From: Clostridia bacterium
GTDB lineage: Bacteria > Bacillota > DSM-521 > Neomoorellales > JACIYF01
Direction: 5' to 3'
Length of the DNA stretch: 34,111 nucleotides
Assembly (NCBI GenBank): GCA_014360065.1
Contig: JACIYF010000017.1
Coordinates: 1 to 34,111, forward strand
Under the pieces are notes generated by a model. That model was not told the origin of the DNA, did no database searches, and saw only the letters and a program-made list of their open reading frames with translations. The translations under genes were made by a program, and so were the position numbers. Positions 1-7,851 of this stretch are shown here, one piece after another. The number at the start of each line of letters is the position of its first letter. Within the stretch, counting starts at the first letter, position 1.

Positions 1-165
1 CCGAGGACAGGACGTCCGAGGCCGGCCTCTTGAGACAGGAGGTCGAATTGGCCGGGAACCCCGCCGAAGGGCGAGGGGGAGCCATACGGATCGCTGGCGA
101 GCCCATGTGGAGCCGGCGCCAGCGCTCCGGCATGGGAAATGTTTCGGAAGCATCTCAGCTGATTA
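1..165 (+). repeat. Composite repeat upstream of radC (modules C and D)
   Basis: Bases 1-76 are identical to the last 76 bases of the window (34036-34111), and a diverged relative lies at 33782-33860. The unit contains a short hairpin (GGAC, loop AGGAC, GTCC) at its start and a GGCC/GGCC stem enclosing a second hairpin. In the right-hand copy an outer GGCGGGG/CCCCGCC pairing closes it. Bases 128-150 share 20 of 23 positions with 12955-12977, including GTTTCGGAAG; all three differences are transitions. GGAGC at about 102-106 and GCTCCG at about 124-129 recall the hairpin core seen upstream of rpmA and leuS. The whole stretch lies directly upstream of radC, in the same direction. Function is unknown. 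Confidence 0.7.
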
Positions 166-180
166 CGGAGGGGAAATTGT

Positions 181-867
181 ATGGAATATCACTTGACCAT
201 CAAAGATTTACCGCCGGATTCCCGCCCCCGGGAGCGGCTGGCTACGCTTGGACCCCAGGCTCTTTCCCATGCTGAGCTCCTAGCCATCATCCTGGGTTCG
301 GGTACCCACGATAGCACCGCCATCGAACTGGCCAACCGGGTGCTGGCTCGGCCCGAGGGAGTGAGGTTCTTGGCCGAGGCTACTTGGGAGGAGCTGACCC
401 AGATCCGGGGTATCGGCCGGGCCAAGGCAGCCCAGATCAAGGCGGCGGTGGAGCTAGGCCGGCGGCTGGTGGTACTGAGGCCCGATGATCCCCCGCAGAT
501 CCTGGCGCCTCAGGATGCCGCTCACTTGGTTATGGAAGAGATGCGCTACCTGGACCGAGAACATTTTCAGGTATTTAGCCTCAATACTAAAAACCGGGTA
601 TTAGCCCTGGAAACGGTGGCGGTGGGGACTTTAAACAGCGCTGGAATTCATCCCCGCGAGGTATTTAAAAATCCCATCAAGAGGAGCGCTGCTGCCATCA
701 TCTTGGTCCACAACCATCCCAGCGGCGATCCTTCCCCCAGCCGGGATGATATAGCCATTACCAAGAGGCTGTTGGAGGCAGGTAGCATTTTGGGTATCGA
801 GGTCTTGGATCACCTAATCATTGGCAACAACCGTTTTGTTAGCCTCAAAGAGCAAGGGCTGATTTAG
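181..867 (+). CDS. radC: RadC family JAB/MPN-domain protein
   Basis: This is a 228-residue RadC-family protein, the usual length. The N-terminal half carries a helix-hairpin-helix-like segment around residues 75-100 (IRGIGRAKAAQIKAA). The C-terminal half is a JAMM/MPN metalloprotease-like fold with the metal-binding pattern H177-N-H179 followed by D190 (HNHPSGDPSPSRDD). RadC proteins were once linked to DNA repair; their real role is unsettled and some are tied to mobile DNA. The ATG at 181 follows GGAGGGG at 168-174. The gene sits just upstream of mreB, its usual place in Firmicutes. A repeat with modules C and D fills the upstream leader. The family call is secure, the biochemical role is not. 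Confidence 0.95.
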   Translation: MEYHLTIKDLPPDSRPRERLATLGPQALSHAELLAIILGSGTHDSTAIELANRVLARPEGVRFLAEATWEELTQIRGIGRAKAAQIKAAVELGRRLVVLRPDDPPQILAPQDAAHLVMEEMRYLDREHFQVFSLNTKNRVLALETVAVGTLNSAGIHPREVFKNPIKRSAAAIILVHNHPSGDPSPSRDDIAITKRLLEAGSILGIEVLDHLIIGNNRFVSLKEQGLI

Positions 868-910
868 GCCGAGATGCAAGGTTATGGCAAAACTGGACAA
901 GATATGGCCC

Positions 911-940
911 TTGTTTGCCTCTTCACACTTAGTCTATAAT
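911..940 (+). promoter_or_regulatory. Sigma-A-type promoter for mreB
   Basis: A perfect -10 box TATAAT lies at 935-940, with TTGTTT at 911-916 and an 18-base spacer. It sits in the radC-mreB gap, 48 bases before the mreB start, and could drive mreBCD-mrdA. It is called from sequence only; the -35 box is imperfect. Confidence 0.6.
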
Positions 941-987
941 GAGTTGAACTCAGGTATTTCCCAGGAATTAAAGAAAGGGAGATAATC

Positions 988-2028
988 GTGTTGTTCGCAA
1001 GAGATTTGGGTATCGACTTGGGTACTGCCAATTCATTGGTGCATTTACGTGGCAAGGGAATCGTAGTCTACGAACCATCAGTTGTAGCCATTCAGAGGGA
1101 TGCCAATCGGGTCTTGGCTGTAGGGGCTGAGGCCAAGCGCATGATCGGACGTACGCCGGGAAATATCGTCGCCATCCGACCCATGAAGGATGGCGTAATT
1201 GCTGATTTCGATATCACCCAAAGCATGCTCCGCTACTTTATCCGCCGCGCCTTGGGCAACAACACCTTTTTAGTGCGCCCCCGGGTGGTGGTTGGCGTTC
1301 CCTCGGGAGTAACGGCGGTGGAACGGCGAGCGGTGGTGGAGGCGGCCATGGCGGCCGGGGCCAAGGAAGCCCACCTGATTGAAGAGCCCATGGCAGCGGC
1401 CATTGGCGCCGGGTTGCCGGTAGAGGAGCCCACCGGTAATATGATCGTTGACATCGGCGGTGGCACCACTGAAGTGGCCATCATTTCCCTAGGCGGGATT
1501 GTCACCTCCAAATCCATCCGCATCGGCGGCGATGAAATGGATGAAGCCATCGTCCAATACATCAAGCGCAACTACAACCTAATGATTGGTGACCGGACGG
1601 CCGAGGAAATCAAGATCGAAATCGGTGCCGCTTATTTCCCTGCCGATGCAGGAGATGAAAGGCGCCAAAGCGAATACGAGGTACGTGGCCGAGATCTGGT
1701 TACTGGCTTGCCTAAGACCATCTCTATCGGCGCCGAAGAGATCCAGCAAGCATTGTCGGAGCCGGTAGCGGCCATTTTGGAAGCGATCAAGGTGTGCCTA
1801 GAAAAGACCCCGCCCGAACTGGCAGCGGATATCATGGACCGGGGTATTGTCTTGGCGGGAGGTGGATCGCTGCTCTACGGTTTAGATCGCTTGGTGGCGG
1901 AGGAAACTGGAATGCCTGTGCACCAAGCTGAAGAGCCGTTACTGGCGGTAGCCCAAGGCACGGGCAAGGTGCTGGAGAACATCAATGTGCTCCGCCGAGT
2001 GCTTTTGCCTGCTTCCAAAGCAGTCTAG
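988..2028 (+). CDS. mreB: Rod shape-determining protein MreB
   Basis: MreB is the bacterial actin homologue. It forms ATP-dependent filaments under the membrane that position the elongation-specific wall synthesis complex. The 346-residue product has the full family length. The phosphate-1 loop (DLGTANS) is near residues 6-12, the phosphate-2 motif [10 protein letters not shown] is near residue 155, and the adenosine motif GGGSLLYGL is close to residue 290. The GTG start at 988 follows AAAGGGAG at the right distance and gives the usual short N-terminus ([12 protein letters not shown]). It is the first gene of mreB-mreC-mreD-mrdA and has a good promoter in front of it. Only one mreB-type gene is seen in the window. 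Confidence 0.98.
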   Translation: MLFARDLGIDLGTANSLVHLRGKGIVVYEPSVVAIQRDANRVLAVGAEAKRMIGRTPGNIVAIRPMKDGVIADFDITQSMLRYFIRRALGNNTFLVRPRVVVGVPSGVTAVERRAVVEAAMAAGAKEAHLIEEPMAAAIGAGLPVEEPTGNMIVDIGGGTTEVAIISLGGIVTSKSIRIGGDEMDEAIVQYIKRNYNLMIGDRTAEEIKIEIGAAYFPADAGDERRQSEYEVRGRDLVTGLPKTISIGAEEIQQALSEPVAAILEAIKVCLEKTPPELAADIMDRGIVLAGGGSLLYGLDRLVAEETGMPVHQAEEPLLAVAQGTGKVLENINVLRRVLLPASKAV

Positions 2029-2076
2029 GTCTGCCTGTACCATGGCCCAACTAACAGTCAGAGGGCGGGAGTTGCT

Positions 2077-2907
2077 TTGAGGGCCAGGAAGCCAAGGAGT
2101 TTCTTTACCGGTGTCATTCTCGTAGCGGTAATATTAGTGGTCTTGGTATTTATAGCTCGAGCCAGCGGGATGGAGCGCCAAGGTCTGAACTTTCCAGAAC
2201 GCTGGCTTCGTGATTTTATAGCCCCGTTCCAGAAACTGGTAACGAGCGTTACTACTTCGGTTGGCGATGCTGTGCAGGGAATTACCTCATGGCGGAAGCT
2301 GGAGGAGGAGAATCGGGCTCTTCGCCAACAGATCAGCGATCTGACCCAGGCCAACACCCAGCTAGAGGAGTACCGTCTGGAGAACCAGCGCCTACGGGCG
2401 CTTCTCGGCTTTCGGGATCAAGCGGCCGGTCGCTACCGAATGGTAGCCGCCCGGGTTATTGCCCGCGATCCTTCCAATTGGTTTCGCACTCTAATTATTG
2501 ACCGTGGCCAAGCCCAAGGAATCCGCAAGGATATGGCAGTAGTCACCTATGAAGGCTTAGTGGGCCGGGTGATCGGGGTTACCGCTAATACTGCTGAAGT
2601 GCTGCTTATCGTAGATCAGGAAGGGGCGGCAGGCGCCATGCTCCAGGCTTCGCGTACGCCGGGAATTGTTCGCGGCGGGCCGCCGGGAAGCGGCCTTTTA
2701 GAGATGGTTCACATCCCCTCCAATGCCACTATCCAGCCTAACGATGTGGTTATCACCTCGGGGCTAGGGGGGGTATTCCCTAAAGGATTGCGGATTGGCT
2801 ATGTGGAGAGAGTGGAACCGGAAGCCGGAGGGCTTATGACTAAGGCCACCATCAAACCCTATGTGGATTTTGACCGACTGGAAGAGGTGCTGGTCATCAC
2901 CGGTTAG
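2077..2907 (+). CDS. mreC: Rod shape-determining protein MreC
   Basis: MreC is a bitopic membrane protein whose extracytoplasmic part connects MreB/MreD with the penicillin-binding proteins of the elongasome. The 276-residue product has a basic N-terminus and one transmembrane segment around residues 9-28. A coiled coil at about residues 70-110 is rich in Glu, Leu and Gln. The beta-rich MreC domain follows (VIARDPSNWFRTLIIDRGQAQGI and ITSGLGGVFPKGLRIGYV regions). The TTG start at 2077 is preceded by GGGCGGGAG and gives a normal N-terminus. It follows mreB by 48 bases. A 194-base gap with a repeat element separates it from mreD, unusual for this otherwise tight operon. Confidence 0.96.
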   Translation: MRARKPRSFFTGVILVAVILVVLVFIARASGMERQGLNFPERWLRDFIAPFQKLVTSVTTSVGDAVQGITSWRKLEEENRALRQQISDLTQANTQLEEYRLENQRLRALLGFRDQAAGRYRMVAARVIARDPSNWFRTLIIDRGQAQGIRKDMAVVTYEGLVGRVIGVTANTAEVLLIVDQEGAAGAMLQASRTPGIVRGGPPGSGLLEMVHIPSNATIQPNDVVITSGLGGVFPKGLRIGYVERVEPEAGGLMTKATIKPYVDFDRLEEVLVITG

Positions 2908-2933
2908 CAGCGAAGCCTGGAGGAGTGCCTCAT

Positions 2934-3035
2934 GCGCCCAGCCCTCAACTCACGGACCCAGGCATGGCGTCCACCCTACCCAGGCAGTAAGCTACTTACG
3001 GAGCTATGGCCTCCTGGCGGTTGAGTGCTGGGCGC
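2934..3035 (+). repeat. Module A repeat (long inverted arms) upstream of mreD
   Basis: The arms at 2934-2949 and 3020-3035 are complementary at 15 of 16 positions and enclose 70 bases. The right arm, GTTGAGTGCTGGGCGC, recurs nearly unchanged at 15625-15640 (upstream of rpmA), 7836-7851 (upstream of cinA) and 29832-29845 (end of mobA). The mreD start used here (3102) lies 66 bases downstream. No protein is evident in the 194-base gap, although an open frame reads through it into mreD. Confidence 0.75.
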
Positions 3036-3101
3036 GTGGGCTTTGGAGCGATGGGACTCAAGCTGGGTGTTAGTAAAATATGGTTTCTCGGGGGAGTAAC
3101 T

Positions 3102-3608
3102 GTGCAGTTGATCTTTTGGCTAGGGCTATGGCTGATCGCCATGGTGCTCCAGTCTACGGTTCTTTCCGGCATTGCCCAAAACGGCATTAAGCCCGACCTG
3201 TTGGTAGTACTAATAGCAGTGGTGGGCCTGATCTGGGGTTGGCGCCCAGCCGTGGGGCTAGGGGCGCTATACGGCCTTTTGGAAGACCTCTTGGTGGGCA
3301 AGTTCTTCGGACTGAATACAGCTGCCAAGCTGGTCTGCGGGTTGGCCGCTGGCCTTAGCGAAAAGGGTATTTATAAGGAAAATATGTGGGCGCCGGTGGT
3401 GGTGGTATTCTTGGCTTCTTTGGCCCATGACCTGGTATTTGTAGGTTTGGGGATGGTAGCCGGCCTATCCACCGCCAGCCTAGCTTATAGTTTCATGCGG
3501 GTAACGGTAATATCGGGCTTGATCAACAGCTTGCTGGCCTTGTTTATTTATGGGCCGCTGCATACTTCGTCACGCAAAGGTTTCCTACGCCGTGGTATCT
3601 GGGGTTAG
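3102..3608 (+). CDS. mreD: Rod shape-determining protein MreD
   Basis: MreD is the small polytopic membrane protein of the elongasome; it works with MreC and MreB in lateral wall growth. From the GTG at 3102 the product has 168 residues, typical for the family, with about five hydrophobic segments. The family-like stretch KPDLLVVLIAVVGLIWG follows the first helix. The frame stays open upstream to 3006, but the 3102 start has GGGGGAG at 3090-3096 and removes a non-membrane extension that would be encoded by the upstream repeat. Sequence conservation in MreD is low, so the call rests on hydrophobicity, length and position between mreC and mrdA. Confidence 0.93.
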   Translation: MQLIFWLGLWLIAMVLQSTVLSGIAQNGIKPDLLVVLIAVVGLIWGWRPAVGLGALYGLLEDLLVGKFFGLNTAAKLVCGLAAGLSEKGIYKENMWAPVVVVFLASLAHDLVFVGLGMVAGLSTASLAYSFMRVTVISGLINSLLALFIYGPLHTSSRKGFLRRGIWG

Positions 3609-3643
3609 ACCGGAATACGGGCGGAATTTCGAGGTGGTAAGCG

Positions 3644-5689
3644 ATGGCTGACGAGAAGCGCATTCAGAAGAAAGTCCGTGTTTACCGGCTGGTAGTTGTC
3701 CTGGTGTTCGTAGTCCTTATTGGCCGGCTATTTTTCCTTCAGGTGGTTGAGGCCAACCAATATCAAGCTCGGGCGGCTCAGAATAGCACCCGCAAGTTGA
3801 CCATCCTGGCCCGGCGCGGGGACATCTTCGACCGCAATGGGCAGGTTTTGGCTACCACCCGGCCAGTATTTGCCATTACCTTTGATGCCCAAGGGGTAAA
3901 GGATGTACCTGGCGTGGCCAAGAAGTTAGCTTCCTTGATTGGGCGGCCTGACTTGGATGCCAAGGCCATTGAAGAAAAGGTCAAGACCCACCAGCCTCCT
4001 TACGAGCCAGCAGAAATATTGCAGCTGCAAGAGGACGACCCCGATACTTGGGCCATCGTCAGCCGCATTGCTGAGAATCAGCAGGATCTTCCCGGCGTAG
4101 ATATCCAGGAGGAGCCGCTCCGCTATTACCCTAACGGTCCTTTAGCTGGGCACGTGCTAGGGCAGGTGGGAGCCATTAGCCCCCAGGAGCTGGACCAATT
4201 CCGGCAGTACGGCTATGGGATGAACGACCAGATCGGAAAAGCGGGTTTGGAACGGGTCTACGAGCTATGGTTTCAGGGGGATCAAAACATTGGCCTCAAG
4301 GGCAAGGATGGTTTTCGCTTGATTGAGGTCAACAACCAAAACCGGAAAGTACGGGAACTGCCGGTGGGAGTCGATCCGGTTCCGGGCAACAACTTGGTCC
4401 TTACCTTGGATGCTAAGGTGCAGCAGGTAATGGAAAAATCCTTAAAGGAAACGATTGCCCAGGCCCATCAGCGGAATCCCAAGGCTAAGGCTGGCTCGGC
4501 CGTGCTTATTGACGTCCGCACTGGGGCCATCCTGGCTATGGCCAGTGAGCCTGAGGTAAATCCCAACGATTTTGTTACCGGCCTAAAGCCAGACAAGCTG
4601 GCCTATTATAATGATGAAAAGCTGCAGCCCCAGCTTAACCGGGCCATTCGGGCTGCCTACCCGCCTGGCTCGACCTTCAAGATGATCACCGGAATGGCCG
4701 CTTTGGAGAGCGGCAAGGTGACGCCTAGTTCGACTGTTACTTGCACCGGCGGCTACTGGGTCAAAGGTGGCATCAAGTGCTGGGGCGTGCATGGAGTAGT
4801 AGACCTTATCAAGGCTTACGCCAAGTCTTGTAATACTTACTTCCAGTGGGCTGGGGAACGGGCCGGCATCGATCTTATCTCTAAAATCGCTAAAGAGTTT
4901 GGTTTGGGAGAGAATAGCGGGGCCACCGATTGGCAGGGGGAGCGGCAAGGAACCAGACCTTCCCGCCAATGGAAGTACGACCTCTATGCCGCTTCCATCA
5001 ACCGCAAATATGATAACCTCCGCCGGCAGCTGGACCAGAAGTATGACAAGCTTCTAGCTGAGGCCAAGACCCAAGCCGAGAAAGACAAACTCAATGCCCA
5101 GAAGCAGCGGGACAAGGACAATCTGGAAGCCTGGTACAAAATCGACTTCGACTTCTACACCCAGTGGCAACCATATGACACCTACAATACTTCCATCGGC
5201 CAAGGGGCCAACGAATACACGCCCTTACAGTTGGCCAACTACGTTGCTACCTTGGCCAACGGGGGAAATCGCTGGAAGCCTTATCTGGTACAGCGGATTG
5301 TCAGCCCCGATGGCAAGGTGCTGCAAGAGTTTAAACCGCAGCTAATCCAGAAGGTGTCGGTTAGCCCCACCAGCATGGCCTTGGTGCGGCAGGGAATGCG
5401 GGCCGTCTGCGAGCCGGGAGGGACCGCTTATTCTGCCTTTAAGGATTTTCCGCCCCAATTTGCGGTAGCCGGCAAGACTGGTACTGCTCAAACCGGCCTA
5501 CCTACTGACGACAAGAAAAAGGATTTCCACGGGGTTTTTGTTGGTTTTGCGCCTTACGACAATCCCCAGGTAGCCATCGCGGTATACATCGAATATGGGG
5601 AGAGCGGATCGGCTTCGGCAGTGAAGGTAGCTCGGGAGGTGCTGCGCAGCTATTTTGGACTCGACAAGCAAAACCTTGCCAATTCATAG
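3644..5689 (+). CDS. mrdA: Penicillin-binding protein 2, class B transpeptidase
   Basis: This is the elongasome transpeptidase that cross-links peptidoglycan with RodA. The 681-residue product starts with a short cytoplasmic tail and one transmembrane segment (about residues 15-33). The PBP dimer region with RRGDIFDRNG near residue 57 follows, then the transpeptidase domain. Active-site motifs are S343-T-F-K346, S395-C-N397 and K611-T-G613. A highly charged, probably coiled-coil insertion of about 75 residues (roughly 436-512, rich in Lys, Asp, Gln and Leu) lies between SxN and KTG and is not part of the common core. ATG 3644 follows GAGGTGG. The gene closes the mre block and is followed by a clear terminator. 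Confidence 0.96.
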   Translation: MADEKRIQKKVRVYRLVVVLVFVVLIGRLFFLQVVEANQYQARAAQNSTRKLTILARRGDIFDRNGQVLATTRPVFAITFDAQGVKDVPGVAKKLASLIGRPDLDAKAIEEKVKTHQPPYEPAEILQLQEDDPDTWAIVSRIAENQQDLPGVDIQEEPLRYYPNGPLAGHVLGQVGAISPQELDQFRQYGYGMNDQIGKAGLERVYELWFQGDQNIGLKGKDGFRLIEVNNQNRKVRELPVGVDPVPGNNLVLTLDAKVQQVMEKSLKETIAQAHQRNPKAKAGSAVLIDVRTGAILAMASEPEVNPNDFVTGLKPDKLAYYNDEKLQPQLNRAIRAAYPPGSTFKMITGMAALESGKVTPSSTVTCTGGYWVKGGIKCWGVHGVVDLIKAYAKSCNTYFQWAGERAGIDLISKIAKEFGLGENSGATDWQGERQGTRPSRQWKYDLYAASINRKYDNLRRQLDQKYDKLLAEAKTQAEKDKLNAQKQRDKDNLEAWYKIDFDFYTQWQPYDTYNTSIGQGANEYTPLQLANYVATLANGGNRWKPYLVQRIVSPDGKVLQEFKPQLIQKVSVSPTSMALVRQGMRAVCEPGGTAYSAFKDFPPQFAVAGKTGTAQTGLPTDDKKKDFHGVFVGFAPYDNPQVAIAVYIEYGESGSASAVKVAREVLRSYFGLDKQNLANS

Positions 5690-5736
5690 CTTTAGGGTCG
5701 GTAGAAATATTGAAGATGGTGTCTTAATTTGCAGGA

Positions 5737-5767
5737 AAAGCGAGGAAAAAAGACCTCGTTTTTTCTT
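5737..5767 (+). terminator. Rho-independent terminator after mrdA
   Basis: CGAGG at 5741-5745 pairs with CCTCG at 5754-5758 across an 8-base A-rich loop and is followed by six T residues, then CTTT. The flanking A and T runs could extend the stem. It separates the mre-mrdA block from the min operon. Confidence 0.8.
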
Positions 5768-5858
5768 TAGCGTGGAAGGATTTGCAAAGGGGAATGTAGA
5801 AACTTAGTGCCAAAATTGGAGTAATTTAGGGCCTTGTGGGTTAGGAGGAGACGGCCCC

Positions 5859-6539
5859 GTGGACAAGTGGAAGGAAGAGGGCGCCAATCAGGAGCTAGCC
5901 AGTGCTTGGCTGCTAGAACCAGAGTTGGAAGTGGCCAGCTCTCCAGAGGCGAAACCTGAAGCTGGTGGTTCCACCGGGGAAGTGCTCGAGCTTTTCCCGG
6001 AGGAAGAGCCCCTGGGGGAGGATGTACCTGAGCCGTTGGCCGATGGCTACGGCGCCTCCAGTACAAGGGTTGAAGAACTCCAAGGTGAAGAGCCCGATTC
6101 TATTTTTGAAGGACCTGAGGTTTTCGACGGTGGTGCAGATGAGGACGATATCCCCGACGATTTTACCTTGTTGGTCCACCGCACCATCCGTTCTGGCCAG
6201 AGCATTTACTACCCAGGCAACGTAGTAATTTTGGGCGATGTCAACCCTGGGTCGGAAGTAGTGGCGGGTGGGAGCATCATCGTCTTGGGTTCGTGCCGGG
6301 GCATGGCTCACGCTGGGGCCAATGGCAATTGGCGGGCCACGGTAACCGCCTTTCGGCTCCAACCCATTCAGCTACGAATTGCTCACTACGTCAGCCGGGC
6401 TCCCGATGATGAAGAAAAGGGTGTTGGTGGCGGCGGGCCAGAGACGGCGCGAGTAGTCAACGGCCAGGTGGTAATTGAACCTTACGGGGATGGCATCAGC
6501 CGGAGCTTCAAGTTGGGTTACGAGCAGCCAAAAGACTAG
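5859..6539 (+). CDS. minC: Septum site-determining protein MinC, with atypical acidic N-terminus
   Basis: MinC blocks FtsZ ring assembly away from midcell and is activated and located by MinD. The 226-residue product has a clear C-terminal MinC beta-helix domain from about residue 100. It includes IRSGQSIYYPGNVVILGDVN, then a GSEVVAGGSIIVLGSCRG-type turn and MAHAG, with the conserved end that dimerises and binds MinD. The N-terminal 98 residues are rich in Glu, Pro, Gly and Ala and show nothing like the usual MinC N-terminal domain that inhibits FtsZ. GTG 5859 follows TAGGAGGAG. It heads minC-minD-minE; minD begins 16 bases later. The C-terminal assignment is solid; whether the protein inhibits FtsZ is open. 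Confidence 0.9.
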   Translation: MDKWKEEGANQELASAWLLEPELEVASSPEAKPEAGGSTGEVLELFPEEEPLGEDVPEPLADGYGASSTRVEELQGEEPDSIFEGPEVFDGGADEDDIPDDFTLLVHRTIRSGQSIYYPGNVVILGDVNPGSEVVAGGSIIVLGSCRGMAHAGANGNWRATVTAFRLQPIQLRIAHYVSRAPDDEEKGVGGGGPETARVVNGQVVIEPYGDGISRSFKLGYEQPKD

Positions 6540-6555
6540 GAAAGGGAGGAAAAAG

Positions 6556-7350
6556 ATGGGCGAAGTGATAGTCATCACCTCTGGGAAGGGGGGTGTCGGC
6601 AAGACTACCACCGTTGCCAATATCGGGACTGCCTTGGCCATGGAGGGGCGCAAGGTAGTGTTGGTGGACACTGACATTGGCTTGCGCAACCTGGACGTGG
6701 TCATGGGGTTAGAAAACCGAATTGTATACGATATTGTGGATGTGGTGCATGGTCATTGCCGACTGAAACAGGCATTAGTAAAGGATAAGCGCTTCGAAAA
6801 CCTTTTTCTCCTCCCCGCAGCTCAAACCAAGGACAAGACCGCAGTTAACCCAGAACAGATGAAGGAGTTGTCGGAAAACCTTCGGGAAGAATTTGATTTT
6901 GTCTTGGTTGATTGCCCGGCAGGTATCGAGCAAGGTTTCCGCAACGCTATCGCGGGGGCTCAACATGCGGTAGTTGTGACTACCCCGGAAGTGTCGGCGG
7001 TGCGAGATGCTGACCGGATCGTTGGACTTTTGGAGGCAGCTGATCTGCGAGATCCCAAATTGATCATCAACCGGATACGCCCCAGCATGGTAAAGCACGG
7101 GGATATGATGGATATCGATGACATCATCGATATCTTGGCGATTGAACTGCTGGGCATAGTTCCCGAGGATGAGTACATAATAGTATCTACTAACCGGGGC
7201 GAGCCAGCAGTGCTGGATCGATCATCGCGGGCGGGCCAAGCCTATCGCAACATTGCGGCTAGGATCAATGGCGAGGATGTACCCCTCATGGTTTTGGAAG
7301 AGCACACAGGGTTTATGTCGCGGCTGAGACGGCTAATAGGGATAAGCTAA
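6556..7350 (+). CDS. minD: Septum site-determining ATPase MinD
   Basis: MinD is a ParA-family ATPase that binds the membrane in its ATP form and recruits MinC. The 264-residue product starts with MGEVIVITSGKGGVGKTT, carrying the deviant Walker A lysines K11 and K16. The switch I region (DTDIGLRNLD), Walker B (VLVDCPAG) and the C-terminal amphipathic membrane-targeting helix (last dozen residues, SRLRRLIGIS) follow. ATG 6556 is chosen over the upstream in-frame codon at 6475 because GGGAGG lies just before it and the N-terminus matches the family exactly. The gap to minC is 16 bases and to minE 26 bases, so the three are one operon. Confidence 0.98.
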   Translation: MGEVIVITSGKGGVGKTTTVANIGTALAMEGRKVVLVDTDIGLRNLDVVMGLENRIVYDIVDVVHGHCRLKQALVKDKRFENLFLLPAAQTKDKTAVNPEQMKELSENLREEFDFVLVDCPAGIEQGFRNAIAGAQHAVVVTTPEVSAVRDADRIVGLLEAADLRDPKLIINRIRPSMVKHGDMMDIDDIIDILAIELLGIVPEDEYIIVSTNRGEPAVLDRSSRAGQAYRNIAARINGEDVPLMVLEEHTGFMSRLRRLIGIS

Positions 7351-7376
7351 CATCTGACACTTAAGGGGGGTTGGAC

Positions 7377-7676
7377 GTGTGGGAGTTCTTACAGCGGCTG
7401 TTGGGCAGGGAGACCACGTCCAGCAAGCAGATAGCCAAGGAAAGGCTTCGCCTGGTCCTGCTGCATGACCGTACCGATCTATCTCCGCACGTGCTGGAGT
7501 GCCTCAAGGAAGACCTGATCAACGTAATCTCCAACTATATGGAAATTGATAAGTCTGGCCTGGAGGTAAGCTTTAATACCGCTGACCACAGTGTGGCCCT
7601 GGTGGCCAGTATCCCGGTGGTGCGCCTGAAACCGGACTACCCGCGCTCCCCAGTGGCAGCAACTCCTGGAAACTGA
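7377..7676 (+). CDS. minE: Cell division topological specificity factor MinE
   Basis: MinE stimulates MinD ATPase activity and drives pole-to-pole oscillation of MinCD. The 99-residue product begins MWEFLQRLLGR, the amphipathic membrane-binding segment. The MinD-interacting helix follows (SKQIAKERLRLVLLHDRTDLSP), then the C-terminal dimerisation domain (LKEDLINVISNYMEID). The GTG at 7377 is preferred to the in-frame TTG at 7371 because the SD AAGGGGGG ends at 7370. A MinE next to MinD predicts an oscillating E. coli-type Min system rather than the static DivIVA-anchored type of Bacillus. The last 15 residues are Pro/Ala-rich and poorly conserved. Confidence 0.95.
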   Translation: MWEFLQRLLGRETTSSKQIAKERLRLVLLHDRTDLSPHVLECLKEDLINVISNYMEIDKSGLEVSFNTADHSVALVASIPVVRLKPDYPRSPVAATPGN

Positions 7677-7691
7677 GCAGCCAGCAGCGGA

Positions 7692-7745
7692 GGACCAACG
7701 GCCAGGTGCCCCATGCGGCCAGCCGCATATGCCGGGCCGTGGTCC
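7692..7745 (+). other. Nested inverted repeats after minE
   Basis: GGACCAACGGCC at 7692-7703 pairs with GGCCGTGGTCC at 7735-7745 apart from one bulged A. Inside lies a perfect hairpin, ATGCGGC at 7713-7719 with GCCGCAT at 7722-7728. It starts 16 bases after the minE stop. No T run follows, so it is not a standard intrinsic terminator. It may be the 5' part of the repeat that continues into module A. Confidence 0.6.
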
Positions 7746-7851
7746 GGAAGCGACCCAGCACTCCAATCGGGGCTGTAGGCTTGGAGTCTAACCGAAGCAG
7801 ACAACCAACGCCTCGTCGGGTTATGTTGAGCCCTGGGTTGAGCGTTGGGCG
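7739..7851 (+). repeat. Module A repeat upstream of cinA/pncC
   Basis: CCGGAAGCGACCCAGCACTC at 7744-7763 matches the start of the copy at 15539 (one difference) and resembles the one at 22517. The right end, GGTTGAGCGTTGGGCG at 7836-7851, matches the module A right arm at 14 of 16 positions. The copy lies in the 211-base minE-cinA gap, in the direction of cinA, and ends 36 bases before its start. No protein is evident in this gap. Confidence 0.65.

Noticed and set aside
30-275. Open frame across the repeat and the start of radC
   Set aside because: It reads through the non-coding repeat and overlaps radC in another frame; the product resembles nothing and there is no SD.
189-440. Minus-strand frames inside radC, mreB and most other genes
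   Set aside because: They are shadows of well-supported genes on the plus strand, without SD or family signatures.
4583-4969. Minus-strand frame of 128 codons inside mrdA
   Set aside because: It lies within the transpeptidase domain of PBP2, whose active-site motifs are intact on the plus strand.
7692-7745. Intrinsic terminator after minE
   Set aside because: The stem is strong but no T run follows, so it is listed only as an inverted repeat.
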